In this document: one piece after another, positions 1-8,195 of the stretch
How the letters are laid out: every line of letters starts with the position of its first letter
Numbering within the stretch: the first letter of the stretch is position 1
From: Candidatus Accumulibacter sp. ACC003
GTDB taxonomy: Bacteria; Pseudomonadota; Gammaproteobacteria; Burkholderiales; Rhodocyclaceae
Direction: 5' to 3'
Length of the DNA stretch: 37,045 nucleotides
NCBI RefSeq assembly: GCF_907163085.1
Contig: NZ_CAJQTX010000013.1
Location: forward strand, 1-37,045
Program-made: the position numbers and the translations under genes
The notes under the pieces: model-generated
The model's input: the letters and a program-made list of their open reading frames with translations, nothing else
Database searches by the model: none
What the model was told of the DNA's origin: nothing

Positions 1-1
1 C

Positions 2-373
2 GCGCCGCCCAGCGACCCGATCAATCTCGATATCGGCACGCCGCCGGTGATCATCGTCAGGCACACGCTCGCGCAACGAAGCTCGCGACTGGTCTATTTC
101 TACGATCCCGGGATCATCGGCCTCGGTAACGACGGCATGATCAAGATCCGTGACGGCAGCCGGCTCAACCTGGCGCAACGGCAGATCGCCGAGAAACTCA
201 TCGACCAGGAAAACCCGGACCGCAACTCGCTGATCTACGCCCTTGCCGAAGCGCACGGCGGCCAGGACGCCGAGCCGGCCGCCCGCGAAGCGCAGGTCAA
301 GCGCTGGAAAGCGCAGTTTCATTCCGGCTGGTGGGTCGAGGACGCGCAAGGCAACTGGCACCAGAAGCCCTGA
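2..373 (+). CDS. YdbL/DUF1318 family protein (5'-truncated)
   Basis: The reading frame is open from base 2, so the gene begins outside the window and only about the last 123 codons are present. The visible part has the layout I know from proteobacterial YdbL proteins: a 'FYDPGIIGLGNDGMIKIRD' stretch, then 'ENPDRNSLIYALAEA', then a C-terminal 'GWWVEDAQGNWHQK' tail. YdbL proteins are small periplasmic proteins encoded next to YdbH/YnbE-type envelope lipid-transport genes. Those partners would lie to the left and cannot be checked here. A GTG at 47 is an internal codon, not the start. The family call is from pattern memory; the molecular role of DUF1318 is poorly defined. Confidence 0.7.
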   Translation, partial: APPSDPINLDIGTPPVIIVRHTLAQRSSRLVYFYDPGIIGLGNDGMIKIRDGSRLNLAQRQIAEKLIDQENPDRNSLIYALAEAHGGQDAEPAAREAQVKRWKAQFHSGWWVEDAQGNWHQKP

Positions 374-478
374 ACGCGGCCAGCTAGGCAAGCGTCGCTT
401 GCGGCATTTTGTCGCAGCCGCGCCGCGCCGGGCCGCCGTCTATAATCCAGCCTCCCCTGAACGACCGAGGAGTACAGC

Positions 479-995
479 TTGAAAGCAAGAAGAATCAACT
501 GGCGCTGGCCATCGTGCTTGGCGCCGCGGCGGCGAGCGCACTCGCCGGCGACGTCGAGGTCAAGGATGCGTGGGTACGCGGCACCGTCAGCGGCCAGCAG
601 GCAACCGGCGCCTTCCTGGAAATCACCAGCAAATCCGGCGCGGCGCTGGTCGGGGTAGTCAGCCCGGCAGCCGGCGTCAGCGAAATCCACGAAATGAAGA
701 TGGACGGTGGGATCATGAAAATGCGCGCCGTCGAGCGCCTGGCCTTGCCTGCCGGCACGCCTGTGCACCTGGCCCCGGGTGGCTACCACGTCATGTTGCT
801 GAACCTCAAACAGCCGCTGAAGAGGGTGATTCGGTACCGCTGACGCTGCAAATCGAGGGCCCCGACAAGCAGGTCGAGACCGTCCAGATCAAGGCCGAGG
901 TCCGCGACCTGACGGCGATGGCGGCACCGGCCAGCGACCACCAGCACACACTAGACGAGGCCGCTGGGTGCGCGCCAGGCGGCGCCGCGTCCTGA
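479..995 (+). CDS. PCu(A)C-type periplasmic copper chaperone (two apparent frameshifts)
   Basis: Periplasmic copper(I) chaperone that delivers copper to CuA centres of heme-copper oxidases. The conserved metal-ligand pattern is visible: a His-x-Met pair in 'EIHEMKMDGGIMKM' and a downstream 'GGYHVMLLNL'. This fits the CuA subunit encoded at 3471. A TTG at 479 follows a GGAG (469-472), and adding one base near 493 joins it to a signal peptide (NQLALAIVLGAAAASALA). A second single-base loss near 822 (AAGAGGGT, expected AAGGAGGGT) shifts the last third, 'EGDSVPLTLQIEG', into another frame that ends at 995. Both sites are short purine runs, so sequencing error is the simpler explanation. TATAAT at 441-446 is a possible -10. 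The stop lies 7 bp from the convergent ctaA-like gene. Confidence 0.8.
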
Positions 996-1002
996 AGTGT
1001 AG

Positions 1003-1986
1003 CTAGCGTCGGCGCAGGCTGCTCAGCGCCGCCAGCAGCACCGCGGCACCGACGACATGGGCGAACCGCCAGCGACAGATTGAAGCCGCTGCGCACCACC
1101 AGCCCGCCGAGCGCAACTTCGCTGGCGAGCAGCAGCAAGCAAAATCACGGCCAGCTTGCGCGTGGCGCCGTCAGTAGAGTCCCGCAGCGCAGCAGCAGCA
1201 GCAGCAGCAGCAGCGCGGCAAGCGCCCCCCAACGGTGCAACAGATGCAGCGTCACCGCCGCCGCATCGCCGGCCGGCGGCACCACAGCCAGCGTCGCGAA
1301 GCCTTGCCAAGCCGGGCCAGCCGACCGCCGCGGCAACCACTGGCCGCCACAGTCGGGAAACGAAGGGCAAGCCAGTGCGGCCGAACCAGCACCGATCAGC
1401 GCGCCACAACGACCGTCAGTGACAACACGGCCGCACCGAGACGCAGCGCCAGCGTCGGCGTCGAAGCGCGCCGCGCGCGTTCCGGGTAGGCGGGGCTACT
1501 GGCGAGCACCACTCGCCACGAGCAAGTCACCAGACCGAGGCCACCGAGAATATTCAGAAAACCGACCAGCAGCAGGCGCGGGTCCGAACTCCAGAAGCCG
1601 AGCACTGCCAGCGCCAGTACCAGCACGGCCAGCAGCGTCGCCGGACGCACCAGCGGCCGGATCGACGGACGACGCAGGCACAGCCAGAGCAGGTAGCCGA
1701 CCAGCAACAGGATCAGCGACGCGGCAGCACGATGCAGCAGTCGCGGCAAGGCCAGCGCCGGCGCCTGCACCTCGCCGCGCAGCAGCTGCCCGTAACACGC
1801 GGGCCAATTCGCGCAAGCCAGGCCAGCGCCATCGAGCCGCAGGTAGGCGCTGAGCAGCACCACCAACAGCGACAACGCGGTCAGCAGCAGCGCTGTCTGG
1901 CGGATTCGCCGCAAGCGCCAAGCCGGGCTGCTGATCAACGGGTAGAGCTCGTCACACGCGCCACTCGCGCGCCACCCGCAATTCAT
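1003..1986 (-). CDS. Second CtaA/COX15-like heme A synthase paralog (frameshifted)
   Basis: Polytopic membrane protein of the heme A synthase family. The N-terminal frame shows 'AYLRLDGAGLACANWPACYG', the signature of the short betaproteobacterial CtaA type, followed by a helix with 'LLHRAAASLILLL'. The second half is spread over other frames: 'ACPSFPDCGGQWLP', then 'LHLLHRWGALAAL' and a helix 'LLLASEVALGGLVVRSGF', ending SLRRR at 1003. Shifts lie near 1400, 1140 and 1062. The second Cys-rich loop and the His-Arg motif show that both halves of the family's duplicated four-helix fold are present. The proposed start at 1986 overlaps the upstream ctaA by 35 bp and a later TTG start is possible. 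A (CAG)8 run at 1190-1213 encodes a poly-Leu helix segment. Confidence 0.7.
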
Positions 1987-2998
1987 GGTTCAACCACAGC
2001 AGCATCCCGAGGACGAGCATCGCCCCGCCCTGATGCGCAGCGCCCAGCCCGACCGGAACGGCCAGCAACAGCGTCGAAATTCCGAGCACGATCTGCACCA
2101 ACAGCATCACCAGAAGCAGCGTCGCGACCCGCCGCGCGGTGGCCGACACCGCCGCCGCCAATTTGATCTTCCACCAGAACCACGGCACCAGGAAGGCCAG
2201 CAGCCAGGCGCCCAGGCGATGGTCGAACTGAACCAGCGCCATGTTGTTGAAGAAGTTGAGGTACCAGGGATCGATGACGAAGCTTTCCGGCGGCAGGATG
2301 TGGCCGTTCATCAGCGGAAAGCTGTTGTACGCCTTGCCGGCGCGAATTCCGGCGACAAAACCACCGCTGACGACCATGTAGCCGACCAGGATCAGCAGCC
2401 AGAAGCCGATGCGCTGCAAGCCTCGCAGCGTCGCATCGCTGGTCGTGCGGGTGCGCTCGGCGAGCAGCCCGAGCGCCAGCCAGAACATCGCCACGAAAAT
2501 CAGGAAAGCCAGCGACAGATGTGCAGTCAGCCGGTAGTGGCTGACGCGCGGGTCATCGACCAGGCCGCTCTTGACCATGTACCAGCCCATCGCCCCCTGC
2601 ATGCCGCCGAGCAGGAAGATCCCGAGCAGCTTCGGCACCAGCGCCCGCTCGACCTTGCGTCGCCAGCAGAAATAGAGGAATGGCAGCAGGAAGACGACGC
2701 CGATCAGGCGCCCCAGGACACGGTGCCAGTACTCCCAGAAAAAGATGCCCTTGAACTCGTCGAGCGACATCTGATGGTTCACTTTCTGGTATTCGGGCGT
2801 CTGCTTGTACTTGTCGAAGGTTTCGTCCCATTCGCTCTGGTTGAGCGGCGGCACGACGCCGATGAGCGGCTTCCACTCGACGATCGACAGACCCGAATGC
2901 GTCAGGCGGGTAACGCCGCCGACGACCAGAATCGAGAAGACCATGGCGCTGCAGATCAGCAGCCAGAGCGCGATTTGCCGACGAGCGACTTTGTCCAT
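1952..2998 (-). CDS. ctaA: Heme A synthase, COX15/CtaA type
   Basis: Inner-membrane heme A synthase that oxidises the C8 methyl of heme O to the formyl group of heme A. The 348-aa protein has a first helix 'LLICSAMVFSILVVGGVTRL' followed by 'THSGLSIVEWKP', the classic start of the long COX15 type. It then has 'EYWHRVLGRLIG' and a C-terminal 'FDHRLGAWLLAF', which carry heme-ligand histidines, and eight predicted membrane segments. It is divergent from the heme-copper operon starting at 3291 and is followed by a shorter CtaA paralog that it overlaps. Its presence implies that an A-type heme is made, presumably for the reductase encoded next door. Family assignment is firm; the client enzyme is inferred from position. 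Confidence 0.93.
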   Translation of the reverse strand: MDKVARRQIALWLLICSAMVFSILVVGGVTRLTHSGLSIVEWKPLIGVVPPLNQSEWDETFDKYKQTPEYQKVNHQMSLDEFKGIFFWEYWHRVLGRLIGVVFLLPFLYFCWRRKVERALVPKLLGIFLLGGMQGAMGWYMVKSGLVDDPRVSHYRLTAHLSLAFLIFVAMFWLALGLLAERTRTTSDATLRGLQRIGFWLLILVGYMVVSGGFVAGIRAGKAYNSFPLMNGHILPPESFVIDPWYLNFFNNMALVQFDHRLGAWLLAFLVPWFWWKIKLAAAVSATARRVATLLLVMLLVQIVLGISTLLLAVPVGLGAAHQGGAMLVLGMLLWLNHELRVAREWRV

Positions 2999-3156
2999 AC
3001 CAGGAACCCGGCCAAGAGAGGATGAGCGAAGCGCGGATTATAGGCCGATTAAGCGCCTCCCCGAGCGCTCCGGCGGCTGCGACGATGAGTCGCAGGGCCG
3101 GGCCTGCAAGCCCCGTCCTTGCTGGCTTTGCCGGCAACCACCGTCTTTCCGCGTTC

Positions 3157-3199
3157 TTGACGTGCATCAAATCAAAAGCCCGCCAAGAGCGGGTATCCT
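3157..3199 (+). promoter_or_regulatory. FNR/DNR-type box and -10 element upstream of the heme-copper operon
   Basis: TTGAC-GTGC-ATCAA (3157-3170) differs from the FNR/DNR consensus TTGAT-N4-ATCAA at a single base. A TATCCT hexamer (3194-3199) lies 23 bp beyond it, which puts the box near -41.5, the class II activator position. This suggests anaerobic or NO-dependent activation of the genes from 3291. A ribosome site GGAGG (3279-3283) precedes the first gene. No other obvious element was seen in the 2999-3290 intergenic region. Confidence 0.65.
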
Positions 3200-3290
3200 T
3201 CCGCCAATTGTGCCCCGAAAGCCCAAGAAATTCGCCGCTAGCGGCAAATGCCAAGCGCCACGAGCGCCAATCAGTGATGGAGGACTACCC

Positions 3291-3440
3291 ATGGTCGACG
3301 AGAAAGATGACGACATCCCGTTCATGCAGAAGCTGCTGGACAACCACTTCCTGCTGCTGTTTCTCGGTGTGGCGTCGCCTGGCTTGCTCTACATCCTGTG
3401 GGGCATCATCGACATCATGAACACGCCGGTTGCCAAGTAA
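3291..3440 (+). CDS. 49-aa single-helix membrane protein, first gene of the heme-copper operon
   Basis: Short protein with an acidic cytoplasmic-looking N-terminus (VDEKDDDIPF) and one hydrophobic helix at about residues 19-42, ending NTPVAK. A strong Shine-Dalgarno (GGAGG at 3279-3283) sits 7 nt before the ATG, and it is the first reading frame after the FNR/DNR-type promoter. It ends 30 bp before the CuA subunit. I do not recognise a named family. One-helix accessory subunits such as subunit IIa of ba3 oxidase occur beside B-family heme-copper enzymes, so a small structural subunit is the best inference. Confidence 0.75.
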   Translation: MVDEKDDDIPFMQKLLDNHFLLLFLGVASPGLLYILWGIIDIMNTPVAK

Positions 3441-3470
3441 GCCAGTCAGTCACATCAGGGAGAAAGAAAT

Positions 3471-4022
3471 ATGAGTGCAATTCTGCCGCCGTCAGATCGG
3501 CTCTGGTGGAAGCAACCCATCGACAAGGTCGAATGGGCGTGGATAGCGATCGCCTTCGTGTGGGGGATGATCATGTTCGGAATGATGATTTACTGGCACG
3601 TCTACGGGAAGCAGAACCTGTCCAACGAGGCGTACAGGATCACCCCCGAGCTGTTCGCCGCCAAGGCCGAGAAATTCATCGCCGAGAACACCATCCGTAC
3701 CGAGACCGACCAGGACATCCCGGTGGTCAAGGTCCCCGCTGGTGGTGACGGCTACCTGATCGCCCGCCTGTGGGCCTGGTACCCGATCCTCGAACTCGAG
3801 GAAGGTCAAACCTACAAGATCCACCTGTCGTCGATGGATTACCTGCACGGCTTTTCGCTGCAACCGGTCAACATCAACATCGAGGTGATCCCCGGCTATG
3901 AGCACGTGGTCAAAATGACGCCGACCAAGGCAGGTACTTACGCCGTGGTCTGCAACGAATACTGCGGTATCGGCCATTCCTCGATGCTCGGCCGTATCTA
4001 CGTGACGAAAAAGGGGGAGTAA
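3471..4022 (+). CDS. CuA subunit II of a heme-copper reductase
   Basis: Membrane-anchored CuA domain that accepts electrons from cytochrome c and passes them to subunit I. At 183 aa it is short, like subunit II of ba3-type enzymes. One membrane helix lies at about residues 22-42, followed by a periplasmic cupredoxin domain. All CuA ligands are visible: His126 (LHGFS), Cys161, Glu163, Cys165, His169 and Met172 in 'CNEYCGIGHSSM'. A Shine-Dalgarno AGGGAG (3457-3462) precedes the ATG. It is followed after 4 bp by the catalytic subunit. A complete CuA site means the donor is a soluble or membrane cytochrome c, or another periplasmic carrier, and not quinol directly. Confidence 0.9.
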   Translation: MSAILPPSDRLWWKQPIDKVEWAWIAIAFVWGMIMFGMMIYWHVYGKQNLSNEAYRITPELFAAKAEKFIAENTIRTETDQDIPVVKVPAGGDGYLIARLWAWYPILELEEGQTYKIHLSSMDYLHGFSLQPVNINIEVIPGYEHVVKMTPTKAGTYAVVCNEYCGIGHSSMLGRIYVTKKGE

Positions 4023-4026
4023 ATAG

Positions 4027-5722
4027 ATGGCAACCACGTACCGTACCTGTCCGATCTCGGGAATGCAGTTTGAGGACCAGGCCGAGAAACTGATGCGCTG
4101 GAATGCCGTCGCCGGCGTCCTCTGGCTGCTCGTCGGCGGCGTCACCGCGCTGCTGGTGATCCTCACCCGCTGGCCGGCGATCAAGCTGCTGCCCGCCGAC
4201 CAGTTCTACCTGATCCTTACCGCCCACGGCATCGACATGCTGATCCTGTGGATCCTGTTCTTCGAAATGGCCGTTCTTTACTTCGCCTCATCGACGCTGC
4301 TGCGTTGTCGAATAGCGGCACCGAAGGTCGCCTGGCTAGGCTTCTGGCTGATGGTCGTCGGCGGCATCATCACCAACGTCGCGATCTTCCAGGGTGAATC
4401 GAGCGTGATGTTCACCTCGTACGTACCGATGCAGGCGCAACCGCACTTCTACCTGGGCATCATCCTGGTCGCCGTCGGTGCATTGCTCGGCACTTGCGTC
4501 TTCTTCGGCACGCTGGTCGTCGCCAAGAAGGACAAGACCTACCAGGGTTCGCTGCCACTGGTGACCTTCGGCGCGCTGACCGCGGCGATCATCGCCACCT
4601 TCACCATCCTCTCCGGCGCCGGCATCCTGATCCCGACCTTCTTCTGGTCGATGGGCTGGATCAAGGAAATCGACGCGCAGTTGTACCGCATGGTGTGGTG
4701 GGGCCTGGGGCACTCGTCGCAGCAGATCAACGTTGCCGCACACGTCTCGGTCTGGTATCTGACCGCCGCCGTGCTGTTCAACGCCAAGCCGCTGTCCGAG
4801 AAAGTTTCAGCGCTTTGCCTTCCTGCTCTACATCCTCTTCCTGCAACTGGCCAGCGCGCACCACCTGCTGTCCGACCCGGGCATGAGCGCCGAGTGGAAA
4901 GTGCTCAACACCTCGTACTTCATGTACTTCGCGGTGATGGCGTCGATGATCCACGGTTTCACGGTTCCCGGTGCGATCGAAGCCGCGCAAAGGCGCAAAG
5001 GTTTCACCAACGGCCTCTTCGAGTGGCTGCGCAAGGCTCCCTGGGGCAACCCGGTGTTCTCGGGCATGTTCATCTCGCTGGTCAGCTTCGGCTTCCTCGG
5101 CGGCATCTCCGGTGTCGTCCTCGGTACCGAGCAGATCAACATGCTGATGCACAATACCTTCTACGTCCCGGGCCACTTCCATACCACGGTTGTCAGCGGC
5201 ACGACACTGGCCTTCATGTCGATCACCTTCCTGCTCGTTCCGGTGCTCTTCCGGCGCGAGCTGATCCTGCCGAAGCTGTGCCAGATCCAGCCCTACCTGT
5301 ACGGCATCAGCATGGGCATTCTCGGCCTGGTGATGATGGGCGCCGGCACGCTGGGCGTTTCCCGCCGGCACTGGGACATGGCCTTCTCGGGCGCACCGTT
5401 CCAGTATGAATGGCCGGGCGCTGCCTACCTGATGATGGGTCTGACGGGTATCTTCGGGGTGCTCGCGGTGATCGGTGGCGGCCTGTGGATCCTGCTCATC
5501 GTCGGCTCACTGCTGTTCGGCAAGAAGCTTGACGGTGGCAAGGTCTCCGACAAGCCGACACCGATCCCGGCGAACACGCAGGCGGCATCGGCCGTCGCGC
5601 ATGGTAACGACCACGTGCCGGTCCCCGGCACCGTTGTCCTGGCTCTGTTGCTGTTCGTGACCTTCGTCCTCTACTACTTCGTGAACTGGAAGTACCTCTC
5701 CGAAGTCTGGCTGCTCAGCTGA
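4027..5722 (+). CDS. Heme-copper subunit I lacking the active-site Tyr (probable NO reductase, eNOR/sNOR-like; one frameshift)
   Basis: Catalytic subunit of a B-family-like heme-copper enzyme, about 564 aa after repair. Removing one A from the AAA run at 4801-4803 joins the frames (GAG AAG TTT CAG CGC). Ligands are complete: His67 (low-spin heme), His229 (CuB, 'WWGLGHSSQQIN'), His278-His279 (CuB), His383 (high-spin heme) and His385 (low-spin heme). The residue four after the helix-VI CuB histidine, the crosslinked Tyr of A- and B-type oxygen reductases, is Gln233. Loss of that Tyr is known from nitric oxide reductase branches of the superfamily; as I recall, Gln-type sites were described for eNOR. 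Neighbours supply CuA, heme A synthesis (ctaA, ctaB) and SCO. The alternative is an oxygen reductase using another Tyr; Tyr268 on helix VII, ten residues before His278, is the only nearby candidate I see. The frameshift is probably a sequencing error. Confidence 0.85.
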
Positions 5723-5731
5723 TCGAGCCCT

Positions 5732-5824
5732 CCCCCACGCCGTCGGCGTGGGGGCCTGCCTCAATCGGGCCTGGAGCTGCTGCAGGCCCGATTCAAGCAG
5801 GTCTGAGCCGCCCGCAAAGCGGCT
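5732..5824 (+). terminator. Three consecutive hairpins between subunit I and ctaB
   Basis: Three perfect inverted repeats follow the subunit I stop: CCCCCACGCC/GGCGTGGGGG with a 3-nt loop (5732-5754), AATCGGGCCTG/CAGGCCCGATT with a 9-nt loop (5763-5793), and AGCCGC/GCGGCT followed by TT (5806-5826). Only the last has a short T run. They may attenuate or process the transcript between the reductase genes and the assembly genes ctaB-SCO, rather than stop it completely. Confidence 0.55.
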
Positions 5825-5866
5825 TTCACGGCAAACCATTACCTCAAGCTACCGCTATCGAGACTC

Positions 5867-6763
5867 ATGCAATCCACGCTCCCACCGAACAGCACTTCCG
5901 GCTTTCCCTTCCGTGCCATTCTGGGCGTCTTCAAGTTGCGTATCGGCGTCGTCATCACCTTCACCGCGCTGGCTGGCCTGGCGGTCGGCCCCGGACCCAG
6001 CCTGAGCCCGCTGCAACTGCTGGTACTGACGCTTTCGGTGCTGATCTCGTCAGCCAGCGCCGGCGCCTTCAACCAGTATTACGAGCACGACAGCGACCAC
6101 CTGATGGCGCGCACCAGCAAGCGCCCCTTCGTCACCGGCGAACTGCGCCACGGCCCGATCTGGCTGCTGATCATTGCCGGCCTGATGGCGCTGTCGGTGG
6201 GCGCCGCCTGGCTGGCACTCAACGCCTGGTCGGCGCTCTTCGTCTTCCTCGGCGGCTTCTTCTACGCCATCGTCTATACCGTCTGGCTGAAGCGCCGGAC
6301 CTGGCTGAATATCGTCTTTGGCGGGCTGGCCGGTAGCTGGGCGGTACTCGCCGGCGCCACCGCCGCCGACCCGCAGGTCGGTGCGGTGCCGCTGGCGCTG
6401 GCGCTGGTCCTCTTTCTGTGGACGCCACCGCACTTCTGGAGTCTGGCGATCGCCTTCCGCGACGACTACGCGGCCGCTGGCGTGCCGATGCTGCCGGTCG
6501 TCGTCGGCGACCAGCGCGCCGCCCGGACGATCTTCTACAGCACCCTGGCGCTGGTTGCCGCGTCCTTGATTCCGCTGGCCTTCGGCCTCGGCGTGATCTA
6601 CTTCGTCGGCGCCGCCGTCGGCGGCTTCCTGTTCATCCACAAAGCCTGGCTGCTGACTCGCGAAACCAACCGCAAGACAGCGATGACCTGCTTTCATGCC
6701 TCGCTGATACAGTTGACACTGGTGCTGCTGGCAGCCATCGTGGACAGCCAATTGGCGCCTTGA
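5867..6763 (+). CDS. ctaB: Protoheme IX farnesyltransferase (heme O synthase)
   Basis: UbiA-superfamily membrane prenyltransferase that makes heme O from heme B and farnesyl diphosphate, the step before CtaA. The 298-aa product has the first Asp-rich substrate motif 'NQYYEHDSDHLMARTSKRP', the conserved 'LWTPPHFWSLA' loop, the second motif 'DDYAAAGVPMLPVVVG', and about nine membrane helices. It sits between the heme-copper subunits and a SCO1 homolog, a classic oxidase assembly order. As I recall, some NO-reducing members of the superfamily carry modified A-type hemes, which fits its position. Family assignment is secure. Confidence 0.95.
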   Translation: MQSTLPPNSTSGFPFRAILGVFKLRIGVVITFTALAGLAVGPGPSLSPLQLLVLTLSVLISSASAGAFNQYYEHDSDHLMARTSKRPFVTGELRHGPIWLLIIAGLMALSVGAAWLALNAWSALFVFLGGFFYAIVYTVWLKRRTWLNIVFGGLAGSWAVLAGATAADPQVGAVPLALALVLFLWTPPHFWSLAIAFRDDYAAAGVPMLPVVVGDQRAARTIFYSTLALVAASLIPLAFGLGVIYFVGAAVGGFLFIHKAWLLTRETNRKTAMTCFHASLIQLTLVLLAAIVDSQLAP

Positions 6764-6799
6764 CGCGCCGACTTCCTGATCCACAACTGGCAGCTTTCG

Positions 6800-7695
6800 A
6801 TGATTGGTCCTTGCGTTGGTCCGTACTTTCGCGCCCTGGTGGCGGCGCTGCTCTTTCTCGCCGCACCTGCGCTGCTTGCCGAGCCGGCAGCGGCCGAAGC
6901 TCCCAAGCTCACTGCTCGCCCACAAGGGCTGCTCAGCGGCGGCCTGACGCTGACCTCGCTCGACGAAAAAGCCGCCTTCGCTTTCTCGCAAAGCGTCATC
7001 GGCAAGCAGCTTGGCGACTTCGTTCTGCTCGATCGCCAGGGCCAACCCGTCGAGCTGTCGCGCTATCGTGGCAAGCCGCTGCTGGTCAACTTCATCTACA
7101 CGGCGTGTTTCCAGGTCTGCCCGACGACCACCCGTAACCTCCAGAAAGCGCTCGAAAACACCGTCGCCGTGATGGGAGCCGACCGCTTCAACGTGATCAG
7201 CATCGGCTTCAACCAGCCCTTTGACTCGCCGGCGGCCTTGAAGGATTTTTCGCGGCAGTACGGCATCGACCTGCCGAACTGGAACTTCCTCAGCCCGGCG
7301 CCGGCGATCGTCGACGCGCTGGCGGCACAATTCGGCTTTCGCTTCGTCGCCACCGCGGCCGGCTTCGACCACCTCAACCAGGTGACGATGGTCGACGCCG
7401 AAGGCAAGATCGTCCGCCAGGTCTACGGTGAAAATTCACCGCCGAAGACCTCGGCGAGCCACTGAAGGTGCTGATCACCGGTTCGGCGATTCCGCCCGAA
7501 GTGGGCACCCTGCAGGAGATCATGCAGCGCGTGCGCATCATCTGCTCGGTCTACGACCCGCTCACCGGCAAGTACCGCACCGACTACTCGCTGTACTTCA
7601 TGTTCGCCGGCTTCCTGACCTTCGTCGGCTTCATGATCTTCCTGTCGATCAATTTCTGGAAGAATCGGCGCCGCGAGCAGCCCAGGACGCCGTGA
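6800..7695 (+). CDS. SCO1/SenC family copper chaperone with C-terminal membrane helix (one frameshift)
   Basis: Thioredoxin-fold copper chaperone for CuA assembly. It has a signal peptide or anchor at residues 10-32, a redoxin domain with the metal site 'CFQVC' (CxxxC) and the conserved late His in 'FDHLNQVTMVD'. The frame breaks at GAAAATTC near 7431-7437. Adding one A restores 'FTAEDLGEPLKVLITG' and carries the protein to a stop at 7693-7695. The restored tail contains a membrane helix ('YFMFAGFLTFVGFMIFLSI') and a basic end, which makes it longer than the minimal SCO. The last four bases overlap the trmL start. A senC gene beside NOR-type heme-copper genes recalls the norSY-senC arrangement I remember from ammonia oxidisers. 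Confidence 0.88.
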
Positions 7696-8156
7696 GCGCT
7701 GTCGTCCTCTTTCGGCCCGAGATCCCGCCGAACACCGGCAACGTCATCCGTCTGTGCGCCAATACCGGCTGCGAACTGCACCTCGTCGAGCCGCTCGGCT
7801 TTCGCTGGGAAGACCGCTCGCTGAAGCGCGCCGGCCTCGATTATCACGAGTTCGCGCGCGTCTTCCGCCACCCGGACTGGGAGGCGTGCAAATACGCCCT
7901 GGCCGGGCGGCGGCGCTTCGCGATCAGCACCCGCGGCAGCAGCCGCTTCGACAGCCCCGCTTTTCGTAGCGACGACGTCTTCGTCTTCGGCCAGGAAACC
8001 AGCGGACTACCGGCCGAAGTGATGGCCGAATTTGCCGACGAGCAGCGCCTGCGCCTGCCGATGCTGCCCGGACAGCGCAGCCTGAATCTCTCGAATGCCG
8101 TCGCGGTGATGGTCTTCGAGGCCTGGCGGCAAGGGGGTTTTGCCGAGGGCGTCTAG
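7692..8156 (+). CDS. trmL: tRNA (cytidine(34)-2'-O)-methyltransferase
   Basis: SPOUT-class methyltransferase that 2'-O-methylates the wobble base of tRNA-Leu. The 154-aa protein has the small single-domain TrmL layout: 'FRPEIPPNTGNVIRLCANTG' at the N-terminus, 'FGQETSGLP' in the middle, and the knot-forming 'RSLNLSNAVAVMVFEAWRQ' at the end. The GTG at 7692 overlaps the SCO stop (GTGA), indicating translational coupling. The frame remains open upstream, but that part is only the shadow of the SCO gene. It is a housekeeping gene downstream of the respiratory cluster and probably unrelated to it. Confidence 0.93.
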   Translation: MSAVVLFRPEIPPNTGNVIRLCANTGCELHLVEPLGFRWEDRSLKRAGLDYHEFARVFRHPDWEACKYALAGRRRFAISTRGSSRFDSPAFRSDDVFVFGQETSGLPAEVMAEFADEQRLRLPMLPGQRSLNLSNAVAVMVFEAWRQGGFAEGV

Positions 8157-8195
8157 GGCAATGGTGCACGCCGGCGCAGCCAGGCTCGTGGCGAT

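Noticed and set aside
1190-1213. (CAG)8 trinucleotide run as a regulatory or unstable repeat
   Set aside because: It simply encodes consecutive Leu codons of a membrane helix in the second ctaA-like gene on the minus strand.
1985-3025. Long plus-strand frame opposite ctaA
   Set aside because: Shadow of a GC-rich membrane-protein gene; composition (Gln/Arg/His rich) and absence of motifs match an antisense artefact. The same applies to 6050-7372, 8678-10144, 11560-12765, 25993-27210, 28860-29807 and 32683-34008.
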